Source: Alcanivorax sp. S6407
GTDB taxonomy: Bacteria > Pseudomonadota > Gammaproteobacteria > Pseudomonadales > Alcanivoracaceae
DNA: 64,000 bases
Direction of reading: 5' to 3'
Assembly (NCBI RefSeq): GCF_023016115.1
Contig: NZ_JALKBH010000002.1
Span: forward strand, 62,001 to 126,000
The translations under genes were made by a program, and so were the position numbers. Positions 37,229 to 46,592 of this stretch are shown in pieces. Position 1 is the first letter of the stretch; the number at the start of each line of letters is the position of its first letter. The notes under the pieces are model-generated. The model was not told where the DNA came from and did not search any database. It saw nothing but the letters and a program-made list of their open reading frames with translations.

Positions 37229-37356
37229 CCAATGATTGGTTGTCCTGCGGCCAACAGTTAATCATTGGTGAATTCAGTTGAATTCACCTAGTTCGAGCCC
37301 AGCAGGCGGAGCCAAATAAGGAAAGGGCTTACCCATCGGGTAAGCCCTTTTTCTTT
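37229..37356 (+). pseudogene. Degenerate tRNA-Asn copy 1 with terminator
   Basis: Holds the anticodon 3' part GTTAATCATTGG and then the last 24 bases of tRNA-Asn (GTTCGAGCCCAGCAGGCGG, then AGCCA, 37291-37314), but the 5' half and D-arm are gone. The missing part is replaced by two hairpins: CCAATGATT/AATCATTGG (37229-37237, 37260-37268) and GGTGAATTCA/TGAATTCACC (37267-37276, 37279-37288). A terminator follows (AAAGGGCTTACCC / GGGTAAGCCCTTT, 37322-37350). Cannot form a tRNA. Confidence 0.85.
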
Positions 37357-37358
37357 GC

Positions 37359-37488
37359 CCCAATGATTGGTTGTCCTGCGGCCAACAGTTAATCATTGGT
37401 GAATTCAGTTGAATTCACCTGGTTCGAGCCCAGCAGGCGGAGCCAAACAAGAAAGGGGCTTATCCATCGGGTAAGCCCTTTTTCTTTG
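37359..37488 (+). pseudogene. Degenerate tRNA-Asn copy 2 with terminator
   Basis: Nearly identical to copy 1, about 130 bases further on: the same two hairpins, tRNA 3' end at 37422-37445 and a terminator variant (AAAGGGGCTTATCC / GGGTAAGCCCTTTTT). A REP half-site (GTAGGAGCCATGCTCGCATG, 37537) lies between it and the next gene. Confidence 0.85.
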
Positions 37489-37726
37489 CCCAATAATCCC
37501 CCCCCTGCCGACCAAGGTTAATCAAACCCCTCCCCTGTAGGAGCCATGCTCGCATGGCGATCACGAGCCTCAGCGAAGTAAAGGGCATCACGAAACGGCA
37601 CAATCACTTGCCCCCACCAACCTGCCCCCGTTTCTCGCACACATTACCCCTGCTAAACTTGCCCCTCACTTCTACCACCCGACCTGCCACTCACCTTTGT
37701 CAGACGGCTGCCGGACAAATCTTTAT

Positions 37727-38605
37727 ATGAGCAAAAGCACACCACCCATCTCTGTGATCATCCCGATATATCAGCACTGGGAACTAACAGAGGGCCTTTT
37801 CAAGGCACTGGATGAGCAGACGCTGCCCAAAGACCAGTGGGAGTGTTTTATCGTCGATAATAGTTCGGACATCGTCCCCAGTCAGGACAGCCTTCCAGAT
37901 TTCGTTACCCTGCTCGAATGCCCCACCCCGGGCTCATACGCAGCAAGAAACAAGGCCCTGACGCAGGCCAAAGGAGAACTGCTGGTTTTCACCGATGCCG
38001 ACTGCCAGCCCGAAGCCACCTGGCTAGAGAAAATCTGGACAACCTATCAAGCCCAATCTACACCGACATTAATCGCAGGCGGAGTGACGGTTAAACGATT
38101 CAAGCCGGGCAAGCCTAATGCTATCGAAGTGTACGACACGGCACTTGGCCTTCCCCAGGCGCGCTACATCAAGGATGGCTGGGCTGTAACCGCCAACCTT
38201 TCAATTCCCCGAAGCGTTTTCGAGCAAATCGGCACATTCGATGACCAGCGCTTCTCCGGTGGGGATAGTGAGTTCTGTCTGCGCGCCAAAGCCGCAGGCA
38301 CCACTCTTGTCTATCTCCCTGAAGCGAACGTCAACCACCCAGCCAGAAACAGCTGGAAAGAGATCACAACAAAGATGAAAAGGGTCAGAGGTGGGCAAGT
38401 GCTGGTGGGCCCCGCCCAACAAAGAGGAAAGTATCTACTCAAAACACTTTCCCCCCCGATCAGAGGAGCGCTTTACGCCATCAACAGCGGGAACATCTCC
38501 CGCAGCCAAAAGTGGACGGCGCTTTGGGTAATCGCAGCCTTGTGGGCTCTGAATATCTGGATCACCATCACTCTGATGGTGACAGGCAAGATGGAGCGTC
38601 AGTAG
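37727..38605 (+). CDS. Family 2 glycosyltransferase with C-terminal membrane helix
   Basis: 292 residues. The GT-A fold starts ISVIIPIYQHWELTEGL, and the nucleotide-sugar/metal site is VFTDADCQPEATW (near residue 93-105). The acceptor region contains FSGGDSEFCLRAKAAG. A C-terminal hydrophobic helix (about 266-288, ALWVIAALWALNIWITITLM) anchors it to the inner membrane. It is the only plus-strand gene of the polysaccharide locus and lies between the tRNA repeats and the minus-strand genes. Donor and acceptor are unknown. ATG 37727 chosen because the domain begins directly after it; no strong ribosome site. Confidence 0.87.
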   Translation: MSKSTPPISVIIPIYQHWELTEGLFKALDEQTLPKDQWECFIVDNSSDIVPSQDSLPDFVTLLECPTPGSYAARNKALTQAKGELLVFTDADCQPEATWLEKIWTTYQAQSTPTLIAGGVTVKRFKPGKPNAIEVYDTALGLPQARYIKDGWAVTANLSIPRSVFEQIGTFDDQRFSGGDSEFCLRAKAAGTTLVYLPEANVNHPARNSWKEITTKMKRVRGGQVLVGPAQQRGKYLLKTLSPPIRGALYAINSGNISRSQKWTALWVIAALWALNIWITITLMVTGKMERQ

Positions 38606-38639
38606 CGACCACCACAAGGATCAGAGCAGCCCCGGGAAG

Positions 38640-39467
38640 TTAATCTGCCGATTTGAAATACGTGTCGATGGCACGCAAAGCGTGATCATTGCCGCACACA
38701 GGTATGCCGAAATAGCCGGCGACCTTGTTGCGAATCCTGATTACCACCCGATGAAACAATGAGTATCCGCGGGCGAGATTATCCATTTTCAAGCCGCCCT
38801 CGATCTCGACCATGAAAATGTCATCCAGCAGGGACGGCAACACCCTTACCCTGGCACCTTTGAGCTGCAGCAATCTGGAGAACCAGAGGTCATCTGACGT
38901 TGGAGCCACACTCAGATAATCATCATTGTGAATATCAGCTTCACGGAAAAAAGAACGGGAAAGCACCGCACCACCGCCAAAAGTCACCGCAAAGTCACTC
39001 TCCATACAGACAGGCTTTCTGACAATAGGCCAGTACAGATATGAAATTGCGCCACCCCAGGCGTTACGTTTCACTTGTCTTACTCTGGGGGCAATGACCT
39101 CGTTCGGAAAACGCTCAGACGCATCAAGCATTTTTTCAATCCAGCTCCTGCCGTAAAAGATATCGTCATCAGCAGTGATGACAACATCATCTTCTGATGC
39201 TTCCCGAAGCGCGGGGATAAGCTTTCGGTAAGGCCCTGTATTGTCCACCCACCTCACGGCTATCCGGTCACGATCCTTGACTGGAATAGACTCGATTAGC
39301 GTTTGCAACTGCTCCCCATCAGAAATCCCCTTATCAAGGAGATAGGGGGCGGCAGAAACCCAGAGATTAATGCGGTCAGGCATTCGCGTTTGCATCAATA
39401 TGGATGCGAGAGAAATTCTGCAAACTTCGAGCCGCTGCAGCGTGGTCGTGAGGTTAACGGTGATCAT
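38640..39467 (-). CDS. GT-A type glycosyltransferase-like protein
   Basis: 275 residues starting MITVNLTTTLQRLEVCRISL. The segment RKLIPALREASEDDVVITAD followed by DDIFYG gives the DxD-type metal/nucleotide site, and SLFHRVVIRIRNK lies near the end. Resembles the GT-A superfamily used for surface glycans, but a precise family is not visible. Last gene of the minus-strand polysaccharide row and convergent with the GT2 gene. Confidence 0.72.
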   Translation of the reverse strand: MITVNLTTTLQRLEVCRISLASILMQTRMPDRINLWVSAAPYLLDKGISDGEQLQTLIESIPVKDRDRIAVRWVDNTGPYRKLIPALREASEDDVVITADDDIFYGRSWIEKMLDASERFPNEVIAPRVRQVKRNAWGGAISYLYWPIVRKPVCMESDFAVTFGGGAVLSRSFFREADIHNDDYLSVAPTSDDLWFSRLLQLKGARVRVLPSLLDDIFMVEIEGGLKMDNLARGYSLFHRVVIRIRNKVAGYFGIPVCGNDHALRAIDTYFKSAD

Positions 39468-39592
39468 TCATACCTCGGCAAAACATTCTGACGGAAATAA
39501 AACCGCCACTTTCCCCGTCAGGGTGTAACGCTCTTCTGATGAACGTGACAAATAAGGGGCAACTAGCCGGCTAAGTAAGCAGAGCGGGAGAG

Positions 39593-40609
39593 TTACGCAT
39601 CATAGCCCCCAGGATTTTTTTCCTGCCAGCGCCAATGATCTTCGCACATCTGATCGATACCCCGTTGAGCCTTCCAGCCCAGAACCGCTTCTGCATGTGA
39701 TGTATCCGAATAGCAACTCGCCACATCACCGGGTCGACGCTCAACAATCTGGTAAGCCACCTCATGACCAGAGGCTTTTGAGAAAGCATCAACCATCTCA
39801 AGTACGCTGTAGCCTTGCCCGGTTCCAAGATTGGTGGTCAACAGCCCGCCCCGTTCGGCCAGCCGCTCCAACGCAGCCAGGTGCCCAGAGGCAAGGTCCA
39901 TTACATGGATATAATCTCTCACCCCTGTCCCGTCCGGGGTCGGGTAGTCTCCACCAAAAACGCTCAGCATGTCCCGCTTGCCAACGGCTACCTGGGCAAT
40001 ATACGGCATCAGATTATTCGGAATACCACTGGGGTCTTCCCCTATCTCACCACTTTCATGGGCCCCCACCGGATTGAAGTAACGAAGGATCGCCAATTTC
40101 CAGCTGTCATCAGAGCGATAGAGGTCTCGCAGCATATCCTCGATATGTAATTTTGTTGCCCCATAAGGGTTTGTCGCAGACAAGGGGAAGTCTTCGCGAA
40201 TTGGGACCGAGGCTGGATCACCATAAACCGTGGCAGAGGAACTGAAGACCAGGGTTTTCACCCCTGCCCTGTCCATTGCCTCCAGCAAACGCAGACTTCC
40301 CGCCACATTACAGTCGTAATAGCGCATGGGTTCAGACACAGACTCACCCACAGCCTTCAAGCCAGCAAAATGGATGACCGCAGTGATCGCGTGATCGGTG
40401 AACAGCTGGTCGAGGAGCTTTTCATCGCGGATATCTCCCTCGATCACGGTGACCGTCTTACCAGTTAACCGTTCCACACGACGCAGGGACTCAAGACTGC
40501 TGTTGCTGAAATTATCCAGCACCACCACCTGATAGCCCGCTTCAAGTAGCAGAAGAGATGTATGAGAACCGATATAACCGGCACCGCCGGTAACAAGAAT
40601 ACTTTCCAA
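39593..40609 (-). CDS. galE: UDP-glucose 4-epimerase GalE
   Basis: 338 residues (E. coli 338). Extended SDR: NAD motif [11 protein letters not shown] at residues 6-16, catalytic SSATVYG with YGATK (YxxxK) near residues 149-153, and the GalE-typical [17 protein letters not shown]. It interconverts UDP-Glc and UDP-Gal (possibly UDP-GlcNAc/GalNAc), supplying precursors for the surrounding glycan genes. Confidence 0.95.
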   Translation of the reverse strand: MESILVTGGAGYIGSHTSLLLLEAGYQVVVLDNFSNSSLESLRRVERLTGKTVTVIEGDIRDEKLLDQLFTDHAITAVIHFAGLKAVGESVSEPMRYYDCNVAGSLRLLEAMDRAGVKTLVFSSSATVYGDPASVPIREDFPLSATNPYGATKLHIEDMLRDLYRSDDSWKLAILRYFNPVGAHESGEIGEDPSGIPNNLMPYIAQVAVGKRDMLSVFGGDYPTPDGTGVRDYIHVMDLASGHLAALERLAERGGLLTTNLGTGQGYSVLEMVDAFSKASGHEVAYQIVERRPGDVASCYSDTSHAEAVLGWKAQRGIDQMCEDHWRWQEKNPGGYDA

Positions 40610-40674
40610 AACCCGCGCGCTCCCCTTTCAGGAATGAATGTGTGAAAAGAAATCAGGGGTACCCAAACACATTA

Positions 40675-42615
40675 TCAACGCCCCGAAACACTTGGTAATG
40701 CACGTGTCTGCAGGCTTTCCAGGGACTTTTCTCCACTGCTTCCAGGTTGAAAACCTTCCACATACTGGCACAACAACATCTGAATCCGCTCGCCATCCCA
40801 TGCTTCAAGCGCTTGCCTGAAGTTAGCCAGGGCGTCCTGCAGCGCCTCCCAGCCGAGATACTCCTCGGAAGCCTGCATGATCATCTCGTGTTCCGTCTTG
40901 ACACTGCACTCCCCGATCAGCAGTTCCTCATAAAGCTTCTCGCCAGGACGCAACCCTGTGAAGGTAATCGCGATGTCCCCATCAGGATTTTCCTCGTCCC
41001 GCACCGTCAGGCCCATCAGATGGATCATGGTAGTAGCCAGATCCAGGATCCTTACCGGCTCGCCCATATCCAGCACGAATACCTCACCGCCCTTTGCCAT
41101 GGCACCGGCCTGAATCACCAGCTGGGACGCCTCGGGGATAGTCATGAAATAACGGATCACATCAGGATGTGTGACCGTCACCGGCCCACCCTTGCTGATC
41201 TGCTCGCGGAACAGCGGGACAACGGAGCCGGAAGAGCCCAGCACATTACCGAATCGCACCATGGCAAAAATGGTCTTCTCACTCTTTTCTGCCATGCCCT
41301 GCAGGACCAGCTCGGCAAAGCGTTTGGTGGCGCCCATGATATTGGTGGGGCGTACTGCCTTGTCGGTAGAAACCAGGATAAAGTGCTGTACGCCTGCGGC
41401 CTCAGCCCCCTGAGCCGCCGCCAACGTGCCCAGAATATTGTTCCGGACACCCGCCACGGGGTTCTCTTCCACGATGGGCACATGCTTGTAGGCAGCAGCG
41501 TGATACACCGTATCAATGCCATGATGGCGACACAGCCGCTCAACGTGCTCACGATTCACTACCGTACCGAGTTCAGCGATCACTTCCACATCCAGCCCTG
41601 CCGCCGTGGCAGCTTCTTTCAGCTCCCGCTCGATCGCATAAAGGCTGAATTCACTCTGCTCGAACAGCACCAGTTTAGTGGGCGACAGGTTCAGTATCTG
41701 CCGACACAGCTCGCTGCCAATGGAACCACCCGCACCGGTCACCAGCACCTGCTTGTGGCTGATACAACGATGCAGCAAATCCTGCTGTGGCGGCACCTGG
41801 TCGCGGCCCAGCAGGTCTTCGATGGCCACATCTCTCAGCTCTTCAAGCTTGGCGCGGCCGCTGGCCATGTCATTAAAGGAGGGAACGGTCTGCACACGAA
41901 CGTTGAGGGTTTCCAGCCAGCGCACAATTTCCATCTTGTCCGCACGCCGGATGGAAGGCACCGCCAACAGTACCGCCGACACACGCTCGCGTCGAACCGC
42001 TTTCTCAAGGCCGGCCCGATCCACCACCGGCACCCCCGCGATCAGCGTGCCACGTTTACTGGGCGAATCGTCCACCACCAGTGCGGGGAAAAACTCCGCA
42101 CTGGAGCGCAGTCCGGTCACCAGCTGGGCGCCGGCGTCACCCGCCCCGAAGACCGCCACAGGCTGCCGAACATAGGCACTACCCAGCACATTCAACAGGA
42201 AACGACGAATCAGAAAACGGCTGCCCGCCAGATAAAGCACCGCCAGCGTGCCCCAGATCACAAACACCGATCGGGGAATCTCGATGGCCTGCAACAGGAA
42301 CGACAGTGCAGCCAGGCCGAGCATACTGGCGCCAATGGCGTACAGCACTGCCCAGGCCACCTCTGAGCCCAGATAGCGGACCACGGATTTATAGAAGCCG
42401 AAGAAGAACAGGAGAGGAACCGCAAACGCGGGAGCCGCCACCAGCATCCAGGGATCCTTGATGGGCGGAACCCAGTCGCCATACCGCAAGGCATAAGCCG
42501 CCCAGATCAGCGCTGGCATGGCCAGCGTATCCGCCCCAATCATGATGCAACGCTTGGCAAAACGAGAGAGGGTGACCAGCCTGTGGGCAGAGGGATAAAG
42601 CAGCTTTCTCGACAT
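40675..42615 (-). CDS. wbpM: WbpM/PglF-type membrane nucleotide-sugar 4,6-dehydratase
   Basis: 646 residues. The N-terminal region has four to five membrane helices (about 25-135) and a first Rossmann-like domain. The catalytic SDR domain starts at about 290 with VTGAGGSIGSELCRQIL, then YHAAAYKHVPIVEENPV and VSTDKAVRPTNIMGATK. The MxxxK pair in place of YxxxK is the hallmark of the WbpM/FlaA1 class, which converts UDP-GlcNAc to UDP-4-keto-6-deoxy-GlcNAc. In P. aeruginosa wbpM closes the O-antigen locus on this side, matching the position here. Product feeds the WbpV-like enzyme. Confidence 0.92.
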   Translation of the reverse strand: MSRKLLYPSAHRLVTLSRFAKRCIMIGADTLAMPALIWAAYALRYGDWVPPIKDPWMLVAAPAFAVPLLFFFGFYKSVVRYLGSEVAWAVLYAIGASMLGLAALSFLLQAIEIPRSVFVIWGTLAVLYLAGSRFLIRRFLLNVLGSAYVRQPVAVFGAGDAGAQLVTGLRSSAEFFPALVVDDSPSKRGTLIAGVPVVDRAGLEKAVRRERVSAVLLAVPSIRRADKMEIVRWLETLNVRVQTVPSFNDMASGRAKLEELRDVAIEDLLGRDQVPPQQDLLHRCISHKQVLVTGAGGSIGSELCRQILNLSPTKLVLFEQSEFSLYAIERELKEAATAAGLDVEVIAELGTVVNREHVERLCRHHGIDTVYHAAAYKHVPIVEENPVAGVRNNILGTLAAAQGAEAAGVQHFILVSTDKAVRPTNIMGATKRFAELVLQGMAEKSEKTIFAMVRFGNVLGSSGSVVPLFREQISKGGPVTVTHPDVIRYFMTIPEASQLVIQAGAMAKGGEVFVLDMGEPVRILDLATTMIHLMGLTVRDEENPDGDIAITFTGLRPGEKLYEELLIGECSVKTEHEMIMQASEEYLGWEALQDALANFRQALEAWDGERIQMLLCQYVEGFQPGSSGEKSLESLQTRALPSVSGR

Positions 42616-42755
42616 CAGCGTCCCATGTTTCTGTCAATTCCAAAGCCGGCAACCGCGCTCACTCCAGAACCCGGCATCAGCCTGTAGGGATTATAAGCGA
42701 ATTCGCCGGATATCCAATTGTCCGCGCGAGCAACAACCCCTGTCTTAACAATATG

Positions 42756-43313
42756 TTATGGCTTCTTGGCCGCATCGCCACTGCCAGATCCGGTCACCGT
42801 CATGACAATGTACTTGAAGTAGTCCACCACCGTCAGGCTATCCAGCATCTTGCGGTCAGTCTCTGCCAACAGCGCCGGCGTGGACATATCGATATTGCTC
42901 ACCTGCGCCAGCCCGGTGATGCCCGGGCGCGCAGCGTAGACGTCCAGACGGCTGCGCTCGGCGGTCAGCTCTTCCTGGTTGAACAGCCCGGGGCGCGGGC
43001 CCACCAGGCTCATTTCGCCCTTCAGCACATTCCACAGCTGGGGCAGCTCATCCAGCTTGGTCTTGCGCATGAAATGCCCGAGAGGGGTAATCGCGGACGC
43101 ATCCGCCAAATGAGAAGCCACCGAGGCCGTATCCGGGCGCATGGTACGGAACTTCACCAGAATAAAGGGCTTCTGGTGGCGCCCTACCCGCTCCTGACGG
43201 AACAACGGCGAGCCGGTATCGAAATAGCCCAGCACCAGCAACACCAGAAATACCGGGAACCCGAACACCAGCCCGGCCAGAGCAAAGACAAAATCCAGCA
43301 ATCGGATCAACAC
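42756..43313 (-). CDS. PglC-like phosphoglycosyl transferase (initiating sugar transferase)
   Basis: 185 residues, the small monotopic type: an N-terminal membrane hairpin ([20 protein letters not shown]), KFRTMRPDT, and [18 protein letters not shown] with [10 protein letters not shown]. Such enzymes move a sugar-phosphate from a UDP-sugar to undecaprenyl phosphate, starting each repeat unit. Start GTG 43313 has AGGGA at good spacing and follows the epimerase stop within two bases; the frame open to 43364 is overlap. With WbpM and WbpV homologues adjacent, the likely donor is UDP-QuiNAc or UDP-FucNAc. Confidence 0.9.
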   Translation of the reverse strand: MLIRLLDFVFALAGLVFGFPVFLVLLVLGYFDTGSPLFRQERVGRHQKPFILVKFRTMRPDTASVASHLADASAITPLGHFMRKTKLDELPQLWNVLKGEMSLVGPRPGLFNQEELTAERSRLDVYAARPGITGLAQVSNIDMSTPALLAETDRKMLDSLTVVDYFKYIVMTVTGSGSGDAAKKP

Positions 43314-43314
43314 A

Positions 43315-44262
43315 CTAATTCCCTTTTTGGTATGGCCCGCAGCAACCCTGCAGGCCCTCATCAACAGTATGGGGCGGCGCCCATCCCAGCGTATGCTGTG
43401 TAGCGCTCATATCTACCTGTAACGACCCCAGCAAGCGGTCAGCCACCGCCTGTTTGCCCAGCAGGGTTGCCCCCAGGCGAAGCAGCGCGGGGGGAACAGG
43501 CAACAACCGGGCAGGCTTGCCAAGCGCAGCCCCTACCCGCCGCAACAGCTCTGCGGTGGAGAGATCGTCCCCATCGCTGACCAGAAACACCTGTCCCGCA
43601 GCCGCGGGATGATCCAGACATACCCGGATCAGATCCACCAGATTCGCCAGCCCCACCAGGGAGCGACGGTTGTTCACCCAGGCCAACGGCAACGGCAGCC
43701 CCTTCAGCACCACCTTGATCATGCCGACGAAGTTGCCTTTCACACCCGGACCGTACACCAGCGGCGGGCGAATAATCACTACTTCCATGCCGGTCTCGGC
43801 GGCAAGGGCCGTCAGCGCCTGTTCCGCCTCATGCTTGGAAATCCCATAGGCATCTTCCGGTGCAGGTGCAGTCTCTGCGGTAAAGGGGGCTCCGGGTTGT
43901 GTCGATTCACCATTCACCTTGATGGAACTGATGAACACAAACCGTTTCACGCCCTGCTCGGCCGCACGGCGAGCGATCGACAGGGAGCCTTCCACATTCA
44001 CGGCCCGATAAGCCGCCAGCGGATCCACCGCTTCATCGGCCATCACATGGGCCCGGGCAGCGGTATGCACCACCACATCACACTCAGCCAGCAGCGGCGC
44101 CAGCTGCTCATCATCCAGCCCGGAGACCACGCACAGCGGATAAGGGGCTGCAAACTGCCGCCGCACAATCCCGGTCACCGAGCATCCTGCGGTCTGCAAA
44201 CGGCTGGCCAGCGCCTGGCCAAGGAACCCATTGGCTCCGGTAATCGCCACTCGCAGGCTCAT
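43315..44262 (-). CDS. WbpV-like NAD-dependent sugar epimerase/reductase
   Basis: 315-residue extended SDR: VAITGANGFLGQALASRL at the N-terminus, FISSIKVNGES for the serine region and YGISKHEAEQAL with YxxxK near residue 140. Closest in character to WbpV/WreQ-type proteins, which reduce UDP-4-keto-6-deoxy-GlcNAc to UDP-D-QuiNAc (or FucNAc). Start overlaps the stop of the upstream glycosyltransferase (ATGA) and its stop abuts the PGT gene, so the three are tightly coupled. Symbol left open because reductase versus epimerase activity cannot be read from sequence. Confidence 0.85.
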   Translation of the reverse strand: MSLRVAITGANGFLGQALASRLQTAGCSVTGIVRRQFAAPYPLCVVSGLDDEQLAPLLAECDVVVHTAARAHVMADEAVDPLAAYRAVNVEGSLSIARRAAEQGVKRFVFISSIKVNGESTQPGAPFTAETAPAPEDAYGISKHEAEQALTALAAETGMEVVIIRPPLVYGPGVKGNFVGMIKVVLKGLPLPLAWVNNRRSLVGLANLVDLIRVCLDHPAAAGQVFLVSDGDDLSTAELLRRVGAALGKPARLLPVPPALLRLGATLLGKQAVADRLLGSLQVDMSATQHTLGWAPPHTVDEGLQGCCGPYQKGN

Positions 44263-45434
44263 GACGTCACCCTGCCCAGCACCAACCTGTTCAGATGCGC
44301 CACAAACACATCGAAACCCAGTGCCGCCTTCAAATCCTCACGTTGCAGATCAAACCCGGCCTGATCCACCTCACCACGCTCCACCAGGCGGAAAAAGTCG
44401 GCCAATGCAGACACCTCCGGCTCAACCACACAGCCGAGACGGTTCGCCGCCACCCATTGGGCCACACTGGTGGCCTTGCCACACACCGCCAGAATCAGAG
44501 CACCGGAAAACACATAGGATGAGGTCTTGCTGGGGAAGGCAAAGCGGGTCACCTCATCTTCAATCGGCAGCAAGGCCCACTGGTAATCCACATTCAACTG
44601 GGCCGCGGCCGAGGCCGACACCTGCCCATGGTAGGTCACCCGCTCCGGGAAACGCGCCGCCAGCTGTTCGATGTCCGCACTGAACACCCCACCGCCGGCA
44701 AACGCAAACGACAACTGGCCGCCATCCTTCAGGTACGCGTCGATCGCCTCGACCACCAGCGGGATGCGTTGAAGCCGCCCGGCGTTACCACAGAAAGAGA
44801 ATCCCGGGATCTTCTCCTCGCGCTCCTGCACACCGTCAAAAGACACCGCCGGGTTGCTCAAAAGATGAATCGGCGCCCGCGTCCTGGACCGGGACAGGAT
44901 CTCCGTCTTCATTTCTTCGGTGAGCGTCAGCAACTGCCCTGCGCGGCGCATCACTGCGCTATCCATACAGCGCAGAAAGCGAAACAGCAGACGATTGACC
45001 GGGATCACCACATTGGTGGCCTCGGGATGGATATCCTGGAGATGATAGGTATAGGAGGCGCCGAACAACCGCGCATAGAGCATGACGATAATGGGCACCA
45101 GCACCGGCGGATCAGTGGAAACGTAGACTTCCCTTGGCCGGGTCTTCAGCAAACAGAACGCCACCCACAGCATGAAAAACACCGCGTCCAGAATACGGGC
45201 CAGAATACTGCTGCCCGACGTGGACCAGGCCTTGCCGGGGAAGAATTCCACTCCCTTGCCACGCTGGTGCTCACTCAGCTGCGAGCGGATATCGGCGTGA
45301 TCCTGCATGATCACACAGACCCGGTGTTGGTCCGCCGCGCCTTCCGCAAAGCGCAATAGCGCCTCACCGATTACGGGATAAATCGGCCAGAAACTACGGT
45401 TGATAATGGCGATATCCGCCCTGCCCTTACCCAT
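44259..45434 (-). CDS. wbuB: WbuB-like family 4 glycosyltransferase (probable L-FucNAc transferase)
   Basis: 391 residues of the GT-B fold: N-terminal domain with YVSTDPPVLVPIIVMLYARL and YHLQDIHPEATN, both typical of WbuB proteins, then FCGNAGRLQRIPLVVEAI at the domain border and a C-terminal nucleotide-sugar site (AFPSKTSSYVFSGALIL). WbuB adds L-FucNAc in E. coli O26 and related glycans, and the three FnlABC genes directly upstream provide that donor. Start set at ATG 45434 with AAGGCG upstream. Confidence 0.85.
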   Translation of the reverse strand: MGKGRADIAIINRSFWPIYPVIGEALLRFAEGAADQHRVCVIMQDHADIRSQLSEHQRGKGVEFFPGKAWSTSGSSILARILDAVFFMLWVAFCLLKTRPREVYVSTDPPVLVPIIVMLYARLFGASYTYHLQDIHPEATNVVIPVNRLLFRFLRCMDSAVMRRAGQLLTLTEEMKTEILSRSRTRAPIHLLSNPAVSFDGVQEREEKIPGFSFCGNAGRLQRIPLVVEAIDAYLKDGGQLSFAFAGGGVFSADIEQLAARFPERVTYHGQVSASAAAQLNVDYQWALLPIEDEVTRFAFPSKTSSYVFSGALILAVCGKATSVAQWVAANRLGCVVEPEVSALADFFRLVERGEVDQAGFDLQREDLKAALGFDVFVAHLNRLVLGRVTS

Positions 45435-45443
45435 CAAGACGCC

Positions 45444-46589
45444 TTACCAGTCATAGCGACTGAATTCGTCCATATTGCGCCAGTGATTGGCCAGACGAGC
45501 CGTGCCGGTAATCAGTCGCACCACCCGCTCAGAGGTATTGCGCACCTTGTAGGCTTCCGGAATTTCGCGCTCGGTGCCGGAAAACACCTCGCGGCTGGCC
45601 GTGGCAATCCGCACCCCTTCCACCAGGCTGTCCTTGTCCAGCCCGGTCAGCGCGATAGCACCGGTATCCAGCGCTTCAGGGCGCTCAATGGAACGACGCA
45701 AGGTTACTGCCGGGAAATCCAGCACCGATGACTCTTCACTGATGGTGCCGCTGTCACTCACCGCACAGAACGCGGTCATCTGCAGCCGGTTGTAGTCAAA
45801 GAAACCGAACGGCTTGAGGAAACGGATATCACCACTGGCATCGGCAAGACCGAGCTTTTCCAGCCGGTTACGGGTACGCGGGTGAGTGGACACTACCACC
45901 GGATAACCAAAGGTGTCGTGCAGGGACTGCAACGCTTCCACCACCTGCTTGAGATTCTCCTTGCTGTCCACGTTCTCCTCGCGGTGAACGCTGACAATGA
46001 AGAACTTGCCGGCCTCAAGACCAAGGCGCTCCAGCACGTCGGACTTCTCGATGTCCGGCAGACAGTGCTCCAGCACTTCGCGCATGGGAGAACCGGTCAG
46101 GTAGATGTAACGGTGAGACAGGCCTTCACTCAGCAAATGACGGCGGGCATGCTCCGTGTAAACCAGATTGAAATCCGCCAGGTGATCGACCATCTTGCGG
46201 TTGATCTCCTCCGGCACATTAGCATCAAAGCTGCGATTGCCCGCTTCCATATGATAAGTGGGAATCTTCATGCGCTTGGCCATCACCGTGGCAATGGCAC
46301 TGTTGGTATCGCCAAGTACCAGCACCGCATCCGGCTTCTCCTGCAACAACACCTCTTCGGTCTTGATCAGGATTTCACCCAGGCTACGCCCCAGCGTAGA
46401 GGTGTCCACATTGAGAAAGTGGTCAGGCTTGCGCACCCCCAGTTCCTCAAAGAACACATCATTGAGTTCGTAATCGTAATTCTGGCCAGTGTGCACCAGC
46501 TTGTGGTCCACCACCTGGTCCAGCGCTGCCATCACTCGAGACAGACGAATAATCTCGGGGCGGGTACCCAGCACCGTCATCACTTTCAT
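45444..46589 (-). CDS. fnlC: UDP-N-acetyl-L-fucosamine synthase, 2-epimerase type (FnlC/WbjD)
   Basis: 381 residues of the UDP-GlcNAc 2-epimerase fold: MTVLGTRPEIIRLSRVM, LVHTGQNYDYELNDVFFEEL, HMEAGNRSFDANVPEEINRK, SDSGTISEESSVLDFPAV. The phrase HTGQNYDYELNDVFF is typical of FnlC/WbjD rather than WecB. It performs the last step, epimerising at C2 to give UDP-L-FucNAc. Four bases separate it from fnlB. Confidence 0.93.
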   Translation of the reverse strand: MKVMTVLGTRPEIIRLSRVMAALDQVVDHKLVHTGQNYDYELNDVFFEELGVRKPDHFLNVDTSTLGRSLGEILIKTEEVLLQEKPDAVLVLGDTNSAIATVMAKRMKIPTYHMEAGNRSFDANVPEEINRKMVDHLADFNLVYTEHARRHLLSEGLSHRYIYLTGSPMREVLEHCLPDIEKSDVLERLGLEAGKFFIVSVHREENVDSKENLKQVVEALQSLHDTFGYPVVVSTHPRTRNRLEKLGLADASGDIRFLKPFGFFDYNRLQMTAFCAVSDSGTISEESSVLDFPAVTLRRSIERPEALDTGAIALTGLDKDSLVEGVRIATASREVFSGTEREIPEAYKVRNTSERVVRLITGTARLANHWRNMDEFSRYDW

Positions 46590-46592
46590 TAA

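Noticed and set aside
37109-37488. Genomic island integrated at tRNA-Asn
   Set aside because: tRNA 3' copies are present, but there is no integrase and the neighbouring glycan locus matches a conserved chromosomal address; kept only as an option in the tRNA finding.
40747-42366. 539-codon frame opposite the WbpM-type gene
   Set aside because: Shadow; no motif.
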